This document shows, in pieces, positions 26,676 through 35,317 of a stretch of 64,000 bases of DNA. Source of the DNA: Micromonospora sp. MH99 (GTDB lineage Bacteria > Actinomycetota > Actinomycetes > Mycobacteriales > Micromonosporaceae); NCBI RefSeq assembly GCF_021442385.1, contig NZ_MUZA01000007.1, positions 1 through 64,000 of the forward strand. Direction: 5' to 3'. The notes beneath the pieces were generated by a model. That model was not told the DNA's origin and searched no databases. It saw only the letters and a program-made list of their open reading frames with translations. A program made the translations under genes and the position numbers. The number at the start of each line of letters is the position of its first letter. Positions within the stretch are counted from its first letter, which is position 1.

Positions 26676-28789
26676 CCGCCGTGCTCATCGTGGCCACCGC
26701 CGCGCCGAAGCAGCCGGGCGTCCTGGTCGAGGCGCTGGAGCGCTTCCGCAGCAAGGATGCCACCGTCACGGTGGCCTGCTTCTTCGACAGCGAGGAGTTG
26801 GGGATCGACCCGACGCTGGCGGAGATCCGCACCTTCGCCGTACCGGCGGAGAAGTGGGACGCCCGGTTCCGCAAGGCCCTCGAGCGGGCACCGGCCAACC
26901 GGAAGATCTGGCTGCACGCTCGACGCAGCACCTGGCTGCGGCAGCAATACCGCCGGGCCGACCTGCTGGTCGCTCTTGACGCTCGCGCGGTGCACACGGT
27001 CTGGCAGATGGCGCAGCGCAACACCCGGGCCGGCGCCTGCTACGGGCTCGTGCCCGCCCAGAAGGCCCTCGCCGGCAACCGGAGCGAGCCGGTCGGGAAG
27101 CGGCTGGAACGCCGTGTCGCCGCCGCTGCCGGCATCGGCGCGCGCGGGGCCCGCAGCGCAGCGGAGCAGACCATCCGGACCACCCTCAATAAGGCCACCG
27201 GCCAGCGGGTGATGAGCAACCCGGCGGGCGCCTGGCTCTGGACCCGGGCCGCGGCTGCGCCCCGCATCCCGGACCGGCTCCGCAGCAAGCTCGCCGTCCG
27301 CCTGCACGACAGCGCGGTCCGGGCCGGTCGCACGGCCGCCGGCGCGCGGGCCGCGTCGACGGCCGCACAGCGGATCAGCAGCCTCGCCACCCGCGCGGAC
27401 GTGCTGACCAAGGCGGCGAAGACGGAGCTGACGCTCGGCCACCAGCCGAGCGGCCTGCACGACGCGATCCGGGCCCAGCTCGCGTTGGCGGACGACCTGC
27501 TGCCCCGGGACACCAAGAAGGCCGCGGCGGCCGTCTCCATGGCGTGGAGCCTGTCGTCCAACCGGGTGCTGCACTTCGATCGACTCACCTCGCCGATGAG
27601 CACGGATCCGGGAGCCTTCGTGGCACCGTTCCGGGCCAGCACCGCGGCGCGAAAGCTGTCCCAGCCGCGCGGTCGGCTCACCCCGGCAGCCCCTGCGCCG
27701 ACCGACCGGCCGCTGCGCCTGCTGGTGACGACGTTGATCAACGACAACTTCCTGCCGGAGATTCTGGAGCGCTACCGGGCCATGCCGAACGTGGAGGTCC
27801 GATTCCTGGACCTCTACGAGGACGAGCTGACCCGCCCGCTCGCGCTCAGCGGCAGCACCGTCATGGAACACCTGCTGGCCGGTGACTCGTCCTACGGTGC
27901 CAAGGTCGAGGAGTGGCTCCGGCCGCACCTCGACTGGGCGGACACCATCTTCGTCGACTGGTGCCAAGCCACCGCAGCGCTCTTCACCCTGCCCGACCCG
28001 GGCAGTACCCGGATCATCGTCCGGCTGCACAGCTTCGAGGCGTTCAACTTCTGGCCACACCTGGTGGACTTCTCGCGGGTCGACGACGTCGTCTTCGTCT
28101 CCGACCACCTGCGTGACCTCTCCACCGCCGTGCTGCCGCAGCTCACCGATGGGCCCCGCCTCCGGGTCATCGACAATGCGATGGACCTGCAGCGCTACCT
28201 ACGGTCGAAGCCGGCCGACGCCCGGTTCAACCTCGGCATGGTCGGGTTCAGCTCGGTGGCCAAGGACCCGCGGTGGACGATCGAGGTGCTGCGGAAGCTG
28301 CGCGAGCGGGACGAGCGGTACCGGCTGACGCTGATCGGCAGCAACTTCAACGACCGGGCCAGCAAGCCCGCCAAGGACTACGGCAGGCTGCTCAACCAGG
28401 ACCTGGCGGAGTTGGAGCCGCTGGGGGCGGTGCGGCGGTACGGGCAGACCGACGACGTCCCGGCCGCACTGCAGGAAGTCGGCGTCATCGTGAGTTCCTC
28501 GGTACGCGAGAGTTTCCACTGCGGTCTGGTGGAGGGCGCAGCGAGCGGGGCGGTGCCGGTGGTGCGTGACTGGCCGTTCTTCGCCGGCAAGCCGCACGGC
28601 GCCCGAACCCTCTTCCCGGCCGACTGGGTGGTCGAGAGCCCAGCTGAGGCGGCGGATCGGATATTCGCCGCCACCGCCACCGAGGAGCAGTGGCGGGAGA
28701 TCGGCCAGGCCGCGGCGGAACACGCGCTGAAGACCTGGGACTGGAGCGTCACCCAGTCCGGCTTCGACCGGCTGCTGCTCGACGACTGA
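26672..28789 (+). CDS. Large two-domain glycosyltransferase, cassette B gene 2
   Basis: This 705-residue protein is a paralogue of the product at 21868. The N-terminal region again contains ADLLVALDARAVHTVWQMAQR and is followed by an Arg/Ala-rich, helix-forming stretch that differs in detail. The GT-B half has TLINDNFLPEILERYRAMPNV, DWADTIFVDWCQ, VRLHSFEAFNFWPH, MVGFSSVAKDPRW and RESFHCGLVEGAASGAVPVVRDW. It starts inside the stop of cassette B gene 1 (ATGA). A strong bidirectional terminator follows. Confidence 0.82.
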   Translation: MTAVLIVATAAPKQPGVLVEALERFRSKDATVTVACFFDSEELGIDPTLAEIRTFAVPAEKWDARFRKALERAPANRKIWLHARRSTWLRQQYRRADLLVALDARAVHTVWQMAQRNTRAGACYGLVPAQKALAGNRSEPVGKRLERRVAAAAGIGARGARSAAEQTIRTTLNKATGQRVMSNPAGAWLWTRAAAAPRIPDRLRSKLAVRLHDSAVRAGRTAAGARAASTAAQRISSLATRADVLTKAAKTELTLGHQPSGLHDAIRAQLALADDLLPRDTKKAAAAVSMAWSLSSNRVLHFDRLTSPMSTDPGAFVAPFRASTAARKLSQPRGRLTPAAPAPTDRPLRLLVTTLINDNFLPEILERYRAMPNVEVRFLDLYEDELTRPLALSGSTVMEHLLAGDSSYGAKVEEWLRPHLDWADTIFVDWCQATAALFTLPDPGSTRIIVRLHSFEAFNFWPHLVDFSRVDDVVFVSDHLRDLSTAVLPQLTDGPRLRVIDNAMDLQRYLRSKPADARFNLGMVGFSSVAKDPRWTIEVLRKLRERDERYRLTLIGSNFNDRASKPAKDYGRLLNQDLAELEPLGAVRRYGQTDDVPAALQEVGVIVSSSVRESFHCGLVEGAASGAVPVVRDWPFFAGKPHGARTLFPADWVVESPAEAADRIFAATATEEQWREIGQAAAEHALKTWDWSVTQSGFDRLLLDD

Positions 28790-28819
28790 GCCGCCGACGA
28801 GGCGGAACAGCGGGTACGC

Positions 28820-28853
28820 AAAGGGGGCTTGGCCGACTGGCCAAGCCCCCTTT
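28820..28853. terminator. Strong bidirectional terminator
   Basis: A perfect 15-bp stem (28820-28834 with 28839-28853), GACT loop, A-run on one side and T-run on the other lie between the convergent stops at 28789 and 28858. Confidence 0.9.
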
Positions 28854-28857
28854 GCGG

Positions 28858-30492
28858 TCAGCTCACGGGCAGTGACGAGCGCTGCGCCACGGTCGACGGG
28901 GTGGTCGTGCGCTGCGCCGGGGCCTTCGGGCGGTCCGGCAGCAGGCGGGTGTAGACCTCGTCCATCACCCGCGCCTGCGCCTCCCAGGTCCACTGGTCGA
29001 GCACGCCCGGCCGGTCGTACGCCGCCCGGTACCGCTGCGGGTCGGCCAGCACCTCCCGCACGGCACGCAGGTAGTCGTCCAGATCCTCGGCCCGGAAGAC
29101 CTCGCCCTGGCCGATGGCCCGCGTCGCCTCGGCCATGGCCTTGACGTCGCTGATAACCATCGGTATCCGGCCGTGCGCGTACTCGAAGAACTTGGTGATC
29201 AGCGCCAGCTCGTGGTTGGGCTTGTGGTGGATCGGGATGACGCCGAGGTCGGCCGGGGCCACGAACGCGGAGACCTGCCAGTGCGGCACGTACGGCAGCA
29301 GATGCACCCGGTCGGCCACCCCCAACTCGGCGGCGAGTTCCTCCAGCTCGTACATGATCGGGTGCTTGCCGTTGAGGGGCACCGACACGAGCGCGACGTG
29401 CGCGTCGGGCATCCGGGTCAGGCCTCGGATCATGATGTCGACTCCGCGAGACGGGTTGATGCCACCGCAGTAGACCAGTAGGGGCGTACCCGCGTCGATC
29501 CCGCACAGCGCCCGGATGTCGGGAACCGGCGACGCCTGCTGTTCCGGGGTGAGCTCGGCGGGCGGAGCGTTCAGCACGACCGCCGGCTGCTCGGGCAGGT
29601 CGTGCGTCTCCCGAAGCAGGTCGGCCAGGGTCGAGGAGACGGTCATGACGCTGTCGGCGTACGGGGCGTGCTCGCGGACGTAGGCAATCTGAGCCGGCAG
29701 CCAGCGGAGATTCTTGGGCCGACCGATGATGCCGGGCACGAACTCGTGCGCGTCCCAGACCAGCTTGACGTCCCGCCCGGCGGCGCGGGCGCGCATCGTC
29801 GCGCGCGCGCCCACGCCGAGCATCCGGAAGTCGTGCGCGTGGATCAGATCGGGCTGCAGCTTGTCCACAACCGGCCCGAAGGCCAGTTCGAAGTCCCACA
29901 GCTCCGGGTCCAGGCGGCGCCACGCCCGGTCACCGTGCAGGCGCTGCCAGAGCCGCAGCGCGGCCCGGTCCAGCAGGGCGTTCGGGTCCTGCTGGCGCTC
30001 CTGGAGACGCTGCGACTCGCGGGTCCGAAGCTTGACCCACTGGAACTTCGCCTTGTTGACGAAGTGCGGCGCCGCCAGGCGGGCCTTGCCGGTCAGCTCC
30101 GCCCAGCGCGGCCCGCCCGCACGGCGGGCGACCTTGATCTCGGCCAGCCGGAAGTTGAGGTCGTTGCGGCGTGCCTTGAGCACGTTCAGGTTCCGCTTCG
30201 CGGTAGGTCCCGGCTTGTATGCCAGCGGGCGGCGCAGCAGCGCGCGGCGGTGGGTGATCGGGTGTGGAATCCGCCGCGCCACCCGGATCAGCCGGACCTC
30301 AGCGTCACCGATCCGCCACGTGTCCTCGGCGTTGCTGCCCTTGAGGATGCCGACGAGGATCACCTCCCAGCCGGCCTCGGCGGCCGACCGGGCGGCCTTC
30401 TGCACGCGGGAGTCACCGTGGACCCCGTTGTCGACAAGCATCACCACCCGCCCTCGGGTCGGCCGGGCGTCGGTATCCGGGACAGCTTGCAT
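28858..30492 (-). CDS. GT4-like glycosyltransferase, copy 2 of a paralogous pair
   Basis: The 544-residue product is a paralogue of the one at 17223: RGRVVMLVDNGVHGDSRV, DLIHAHDFRMLGVGARA, WDAHEFVPG, LLVYCGGINPSRG and LALITKFFEYAHGRIPMVISD. The main difference is the segment before the second half (MIRGLTRMPDAHVALVSVPL). It is the last of a minus-strand run behind the gene at 30573, with an 80-base gap. The substrate is unknown. Confidence 0.85.
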   Translation of the reverse strand: MQAVPDTDARPTRGRVVMLVDNGVHGDSRVQKAARSAAEAGWEVILVGILKGSNAEDTWRIGDAEVRLIRVARRIPHPITHRRALLRRPLAYKPGPTAKRNLNVLKARRNDLNFRLAEIKVARRAGGPRWAELTGKARLAAPHFVNKAKFQWVKLRTRESQRLQERQQDPNALLDRAALRLWQRLHGDRAWRRLDPELWDFELAFGPVVDKLQPDLIHAHDFRMLGVGARATMRARAAGRDVKLVWDAHEFVPGIIGRPKNLRWLPAQIAYVREHAPYADSVMTVSSTLADLLRETHDLPEQPAVVLNAPPAELTPEQQASPVPDIRALCGIDAGTPLLVYCGGINPSRGVDIMIRGLTRMPDAHVALVSVPLNGKHPIMYELEELAAELGVADRVHLLPYVPHWQVSAFVAPADLGVIPIHHKPNHELALITKFFEYAHGRIPMVISDVKAMAEATRAIGQGEVFRAEDLDDYLRAVREVLADPQRYRAAYDRPGVLDQWTWEAQARVMDEVYTRLLPDRPKAPAQRTTTPSTVAQRSSLPVS

Positions 30493-30572
30493 CGGGTGCC
30501 TTCTCCTTGTTCAAAGTCCTGCACGGGCGCGGATCAGCGGTCGCCGGTCGCCGCGGCGACGGCCGGCGCCGA

Positions 30573-32252
30573 TCACCGGAGGAAAGCGTCGAAGACCTGC
30601 GCGGTGCGCCGGCCGTCGTGGTGTTCACGGACATAACGGAGGCCCTCCGCGGCGAGGGCTACCGCCCTGGCACGGTCGTCGAGCAACGACTCGATCGTCT
30701 TGACGAGTGTGGTGGGCGTCGCGTTCGCGATCGGCGGCTGGACGCCGGCCGCGCGGTGCGCGCTCTCGCTGAGATACGCCACCACCACCTTGCCGGCGGC
30801 CATCCCCTCACAGGAGAACGTGCAGTAGCTGCCCATCACGAGTTGGTCGACGATGATGTCCGCGTCGTGCACCTGCCGGCGCATCTCGCTGTAGGGCAGC
30901 CCCTCCACCAGCCGTAGCTCGATCCGCCCCTGGTCGTGCAGCTCCTGCAACCGGGGCAGCAGCCGGTCGGTGCCCTTGGTCCAGCGATTCGACGGCGCGT
31001 GCAGCACCACCGGCCGGGCGCGCTCCAGCACCGGGCGGTCGCAGGCCCAGCCGTCCACGTCGACGATCAGCGGCGCCCAGCTGGCGAACGGCACGTCGTC
31101 CAGCAGGTCGGGGGTGGTCACGAAGAACGGCAGGCCGCTCTCCTCGGCCGTGCGCCGGTTCCGCTCGGCCACCGTGGTGAGCCGCTCGCGCAGTTCCTCG
31201 TCCGCGTCCCGGAACGCGGACTCGGCATGCCGTTCCAGGTGCGCGCCCGGATGGCGGATCTCGCTGCCGTGCGCCAGCAACGCGACCTTGAGCCGGGCCC
31301 GGCGCAGCGCGGGCAGGTCAGCGGAGATGTCGTCGCCGTTGCCCCGGCCGAGCACCGGGCGGAACGCGTCCACGATCAGGTGCGTGTACCAGCCGAGCAC
31401 CCGGAGGGCCTGCTCCGTCTGCACGTCCAGCCTGTGTTCGCCCGGGTGGTTCAGGTAGCGGTCGGCCGGGTAGCGGTAGGTGGCCGGCGGCTTGGCCATC
31501 ACCAGTTCGATGCCGACGTCCGCCCGCGCGGCGGTGATCGCCACCGCCAGGGCGGAGAGCTGCCCGGCGTAGTTGGCCGTGCCCAGCCCCAACCGGACCG
31601 GACCGGCGCCGAGTGCCCGCCAGGGACCCGGGGTGCCAGCCTCGATCGGCGCGACCGGCGGCTCGTCCGGTGCGGGCGGCGCGTCCCCGCGCTGCCGGGC
31701 CCGCTCCACCGCCTTCGCGACGGAGGGCAGCGAACCGGGCGCGTAGAAGTCGCCGGCCCGGTGCCGGGCCAGGTGCTCGCGGGCCGCCCGGCTGTCCGCC
31801 GCGACGACGGGCAGCCCGGCGGCGAGGTAGGTGTCGAGCAGCGCGAGACCGGCGTCCGGCTCGAACCCGAACACGGCCACGTCCGCCGACGCGAGGAACG
31901 CCGCGGTCATCGTGCTCGGGCGCGGCACCTCGTGGATCCGCCGCCGGGCCTTGCCGGCCTGGCGGATCAGGTCCTCGGTGGCCGCCCGCTCGGCCTCGCC
32001 GCGGACCAGCGCCAGGTGGAACTCGGGCAACCGGGCCATGGCGCGTACCACGCCGGCCAGCGCCCGGTCACCGGCGACCCCGCCCGCGTGCACCAGCAGC
32101 GGCGTACCAGCGGGAAGCTCACAGAGCTCGCGTACCGAGGGGGTCTGGAAGGGCCGCGTGCCTTCGGCGGCACGGCGGAGCGCGATACGCAATCGCCGGG
32201 GAACCCGCCGCCGCACCGCCGAGACCACCCGCCGAGCCGGCGCCGGGCTCAT
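30573..32252 (-). CDS. Glycosyltransferase-like protein with two GT-B-type Rossmann units
   Basis: This 559-residue protein begins at ATG 32252 inside the stop codon of the WbpB-like gene (ATGA overlap). The first ~190 residues look like the C-terminal nucleotide-sugar domain of a GT4 enzyme: PLLVHAGGVAGDRAL, VPRPSTMTAAFLASADVAVFGFEPD and LLDTYLAAGLPVVAADS. The rest looks like a second GT-B unit, with LAHGSEIRHPG, VVLHAPSNRWTKGTDR and IIVDQLVMGSYCTFSCEGMAAGKVVVAYL. The protein may be a fusion that lost one N-domain. Co-translation with WbpB/WbpE homologues suggests it transfers the sugar they make. Confidence 0.72.
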   Translation of the reverse strand: MSPAPARRVVSAVRRRVPRRLRIALRRAAEGTRPFQTPSVRELCELPAGTPLLVHAGGVAGDRALAGVVRAMARLPEFHLALVRGEAERAATEDLIRQAGKARRRIHEVPRPSTMTAAFLASADVAVFGFEPDAGLALLDTYLAAGLPVVAADSRAAREHLARHRAGDFYAPGSLPSVAKAVERARQRGDAPPAPDEPPVAPIEAGTPGPWRALGAGPVRLGLGTANYAGQLSALAVAITAARADVGIELVMAKPPATYRYPADRYLNHPGEHRLDVQTEQALRVLGWYTHLIVDAFRPVLGRGNGDDISADLPALRRARLKVALLAHGSEIRHPGAHLERHAESAFRDADEELRERLTTVAERNRRTAEESGLPFFVTTPDLLDDVPFASWAPLIVDVDGWACDRPVLERARPVVLHAPSNRWTKGTDRLLPRLQELHDQGRIELRLVEGLPYSEMRRQVHDADIIVDQLVMGSYCTFSCEGMAAGKVVVAYLSESAHRAAGVQPPIANATPTTLVKTIESLLDDRARAVALAAEGLRYVREHHDGRRTAQVFDAFLR

Positions 32253-33277
32253 CGCAGTGCAGGCTCCGCGTCGCTGCCGCCGGGCACGACCGACACGACC
32301 TTGCCGTCGGCGGCCGACTCCAGCAGCGCCGCCGCGACCTGGACGGTACGCAGACCCTGCCGCAGGGTGACGATGTCGCTCTCCTTGCCCTCGACCGCGT
32401 CCCGGAACCGCTCGTGCTCGACGAGCAGCGGCTCCCGCTTCGGGATGGCGAAGCGGACCATGTCGCCCTCGGCCACGCCACGGAAGGCGCGCAGCGCCTC
32501 CCACTCGGTGTCGATCGCAGCGTTGGCGTAGAAGGTGAGGTCGGCGGTGAGCGTGTCGGCGACGAAGCAGCCCTTGTCACCGGTGATCACTGTGGACCGC
32601 TCCTTGAGCGGGCTCAGCCAGTTGACCAGGTGGTTGACCATCGTGCCGTCGGAGAGCTGGCCGACAACGGCGACCATGTCCTCGTGCAGCCGGCCACTAC
32701 GGGAGACCGTTCGCGCCGAGACCGATGCGTACTCCTGAGCGGTCACCCACGCGGTCAGATCAATGTCGTGGGTGGCCAGGTCCATCACCACGCCGACGTC
32801 GGCGATCCGGTGCGGGAACGGGCCCTGGCGCCGGGTGACGACCTGGAAGACCTCGCCCAGCTCACCGGCCTCCAGCCGGGTACGCAGGCTCTGCAGCGCC
32901 GGGTTGTAGCGCTCGATGTGACCGACGCCGGCGACCAGACCTGCGGACTCGAACGCCTCGACCAGCCGGGTGGCCGTCTCGACCGACTGGGCCAGCGGCT
33001 TCTCGATCAGCGCGCACACCCCGTTGGCTGCCAGCTCCAGGCCGACCCGTTCGTGCAGCGCGGTCGGACAGGCGACCACCGCGTAGTCGACGCCCATCGC
33101 CAGCAGGTCACCGAGCTCGGGGACCACCGGGGCCCGGAGCGTACCGGTGACGTCGCCGGCCGGGTCGACGACACCGACCAGCTCGACACCGTCCAGATTG
33201 GAGAGCACTCGGGCATGGTTGCGGCCCATCGCACCGAGACCGATCAGGCCGGCGCGCAGCTTGCTCCGCTCCTTCAT
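32249..33277 (-). CDS. Gfo/Idh/MocA oxidoreductase, UDP-sugar 3-dehydrogenase (WbpB/WlbA-like)
   Basis: This 342-residue NAD(P) oxidoreductase has a Rossmann start (AGLIGLGAMGRNHARVL), the catalytic EKPLAQS motif and VGHIERYNPALQSLR, which is typical of the WbpB/WlbA UDP-GlcNAc(A) 3-dehydrogenase group. A substrate-domain motif DLATHDIDL follows. It oxidises the sugar C3 so that the partner aminotransferase can aminate it. ATG 33277 overlaps the aminotransferase stop (ATGA), and its own stop overlaps the next gene, giving a tightly coupled E-B-glycosyltransferase operon. Confidence 0.87.
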   Translation of the reverse strand: MKERSKLRAGLIGLGAMGRNHARVLSNLDGVELVGVVDPAGDVTGTLRAPVVPELGDLLAMGVDYAVVACPTALHERVGLELAANGVCALIEKPLAQSVETATRLVEAFESAGLVAGVGHIERYNPALQSLRTRLEAGELGEVFQVVTRRQGPFPHRIADVGVVMDLATHDIDLTAWVTAQEYASVSARTVSRSGRLHEDMVAVVGQLSDGTMVNHLVNWLSPLKERSTVITGDKGCFVADTLTADLTFYANAAIDTEWEALRAFRGVAEGDMVRFAIPKREPLLVEHERFRDAVEGKESDIVTLRQGLRTVQVAAALLESAADGKVVSVVPGGSDAEPALR

Positions 33278-34383
33278 CGGGCACCCCCGGCGAGGTTCGC
33301 GCCTTCGGCGATCCGGTCGAGCTCGACCTGGGTCAGCGACGGGTGCACCGGCAGTGAGATCACCTCGGCGGCGGCCCGCTCGGTCTCCGGCAGCTCCCAC
33401 GGGCCGGGCTTGCCGTCCTCGTTGAGGTAGGGCTTGAGCCGGTGGATCGGCGTCGGGTAGTAGACGGCGTTGCCGATACCCAGCTCGGTCAGGCGCTGCT
33501 GGGTGGCGTCCCGGTCGCCCCGCGCGCGCACCGTGTACTGGTGGTAGACGTGCCGGGCGCCGTCGGCCACCGGCGGGGTGACCAGGCCGGTGATGGTGGA
33601 GTCGAGGAACTTCGCGTTCGCGCGACGCTGCTCGGTCCACTCGCCGAGCTGGGTCAGCTGCACGCGACCGATGGCCGCCGCTACGTCGGTCATCCGCATG
33701 TTGGCGCCCACGATCTCGTTGGCGTAGCGCTGCTCCATGCCCTGGTTGCGCAGCAGCCGCAGGGTGCGGGCGAGCCCGGCGTCCCCGGTGCTGATCATGC
33801 CGCCCTCCAGGGAGTGCATGTTCTTGGTGGGGTAGAAGCTGAAGCAGCCGGCGGTGCCGAAGGCGCCGACCGGGGTGCCGTGCAGGCTTGCCCCGTGCGC
33901 CTGGGCGGCATCCTCGACGACGGCGAGGCCGTGCTGCTCGGCGATCGCCATGATCCGGTCCATCGCGGCGGGGTGGCCGTAGAGGTGCACCGGCATGATC
34001 GCGACGGTGCGCGGGGTGATCGCCGCGGCGACCGCCTCCGGGTCGAGGCAGAAGCTGCCCGCCTCGATGTCGACGAAGACCGGCTCAGCACCCACCAGTC
34101 GGACGGCGTTGCCGCTGGCCGCGAAGGAGAACGAGGGCACGATGACCTCGTCGCCGGGGCCGAACCCGAGCGCCATCAGGGTCAGCTGGAGCGCCGAGGT
34201 GCCGGAGTTGACGGCGACGCAGTGCCGACCGTCGACGAGCTCGCCGAACTCCTCCTCGAACGCCGCCACCTCGGGCCCCTGCACCACCTTTCCGCTGCGC
34301 AGCACCCGCACAGCCGCCTCGATCTCAGCTTCACCGATGATCGGACGTGCCGGTGGGATGAAGTCTGGGTTCTGCCCAGCCAT
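33274..34383 (-). CDS. PLP-dependent sugar aminotransferase (DegT family, WbpE/WlbC-like)
   Basis: The 369-residue enzyme has NSGTSALQLTLMALG for cofactor phosphate binding, EDAAQAHGA with the PLP-ring Asp, the Schiff-base Lys in FYPTKNMHSLEGG, and VYHQYTVRA and YPTPIHRLKPY at the active-site rim. Family members aminate the 3-keto UDP-sugar produced by WbpB-like dehydrogenases using glutamate. ATG 34383 follows AGGAGG at good spacing, making this the first gene of the operon with the oxidoreductase (4-base overlap). Confidence 0.9.
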   Translation of the reverse strand: MAGQNPDFIPPARPIIGEAEIEAAVRVLRSGKVVQGPEVAAFEEEFGELVDGRHCVAVNSGTSALQLTLMALGFGPGDEVIVPSFSFAASGNAVRLVGAEPVFVDIEAGSFCLDPEAVAAAITPRTVAIMPVHLYGHPAAMDRIMAIAEQHGLAVVEDAAQAHGASLHGTPVGAFGTAGCFSFYPTKNMHSLEGGMISTGDAGLARTLRLLRNQGMEQRYANEIVGANMRMTDVAAAIGRVQLTQLGEWTEQRRANAKFLDSTITGLVTPPVADGARHVYHQYTVRARGDRDATQQRLTELGIGNAVYYPTPIHRLKPYLNEDGKPGPWELPETERAAAEVISLPVHPSLTQVELDRIAEGANLAGGAR

Positions 34384-34508
34384 GGGGGGTCCTCCTGGGT
34401 CTAGACGGTGCAGGCGGGGGTTCGGTTGGCGATACTAGCCCGTCGAGATATGCGGCGACTCGTACGGGCGCAAGCTTCACGTGCCGGCCTGTTCGGGTGC
34501 GGGCTCGG

Positions 34509-35162
34509 TCACTGGGCCGGCATTCCGGGGGCCCGACTCTCCACCAAACCAGCACATGTTATCCGCAACGCGGCCACGATCGCGTTAGCCATGTTCGTCA
34601 GCTCGGTGGTGTCCAGCGGCGAGCGGGAGATCGCGAGCCGCCAGTAGATCGGGCCGATGATCAGATCGATCGCCGCCGACGGGTCGGTGCCGGCCGGCAA
34701 CTCTCCCCGGTCGACCGCCTGGCCGACGACCATGTCCCCGATCCGGACCTGGTAGTCGCGCAGCGCCCGCTGGAGGGTCTCCGCGATCTGCGGGTTGCGC
34801 GCCGCCTCGGCCAGCAGGTCCGGAATGATCTGCGAGGCCAGCGGGTGGCCAAGGGCCCCCGAGGCGACCATGAGCAGCAACTGGACGTCGCCCTGCAGGC
34901 TGCCGGTGTCGAGCAGCGGCAGCCTTTTCCCGGCGACAGCGGTCACCATGTCGAGCACCAGCTCCAGCTTCGAACGCCACCGCCGATAGATCGCCGTCTT
35001 GCTGACACCTGCCCGGCGGGCGACCGCCTCGACGGAGAACCGGCCGTAGCCGGTCTGCGCGAGTTCCTGCATGACGGCTCGGCGGATGGCCGTGGTGATG
35101 TCGTCGCGAAGAACGGCCGCACCGGCGGGAGCACGCCTCTTCTCGGTCGTCACGTGGGACAA
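34509..35162 (-). CDS. TetR-family transcriptional regulator
   Basis: The 217-residue protein has an N-terminal HTH (AIRRAVMQELAQTGYGRFSVEAVARRAGVSKTAIYRRWRSK, split across the motif) and a C-terminal ligand domain of the TetR_C type ending in RLAISRSPLDTTELTNMANAIVAAL. It starts at TTG 35160-35162 (alternative GTG 35151-35153). An inverted repeat lies directly at the start codon, suggesting autorepression. The divergent neighbour is the ABC export permease at 35318, the likeliest target; the ligand is unknown. Confidence 0.87.
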   Translation of the reverse strand: MSHVTTEKRRAPAGAAVLRDDITTAIRRAVMQELAQTGYGRFSVEAVARRAGVSKTAIYRRWRSKLELVLDMVTAVAGKRLPLLDTGSLQGDVQLLLMVASGALGHPLASQIIPDLLAEAARNPQIAETLQRALRDYQVRIGDMVVGQAVDRGELPAGTDPSAAIDLIIGPIYWRLAISRSPLDTTELTNMANAIVAALRITCAGLVESRAPGMPAQ

Positions 35163-35163
35163 T

Positions 35164-35181
35164 GTAGCGCAACGACGCTAC
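35164..35181. promoter_or_regulatory. Candidate TetR operator
   Basis: GTAGCG-N6-CGCTAC is a perfect 6+6 inverted repeat placed immediately upstream of the TetR start and ~140 bases before the ABC permease start, in the divergent promoter region. A binding role is inferred from position and symmetry. Confidence 0.5.
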
Positions 35182-35317
35182 GGTTGCGTCCTGACGTGTT
35201 TTCCACTACCTTCCACGCAGCAGCGGAGCGGCCTCCCGATACCGGCCACGCTAGATTTCATCGCCGCGACACATCCTCATTGCTCCCCATCAGCACGAAA
35301 GATCGGAGCGCCTCACC

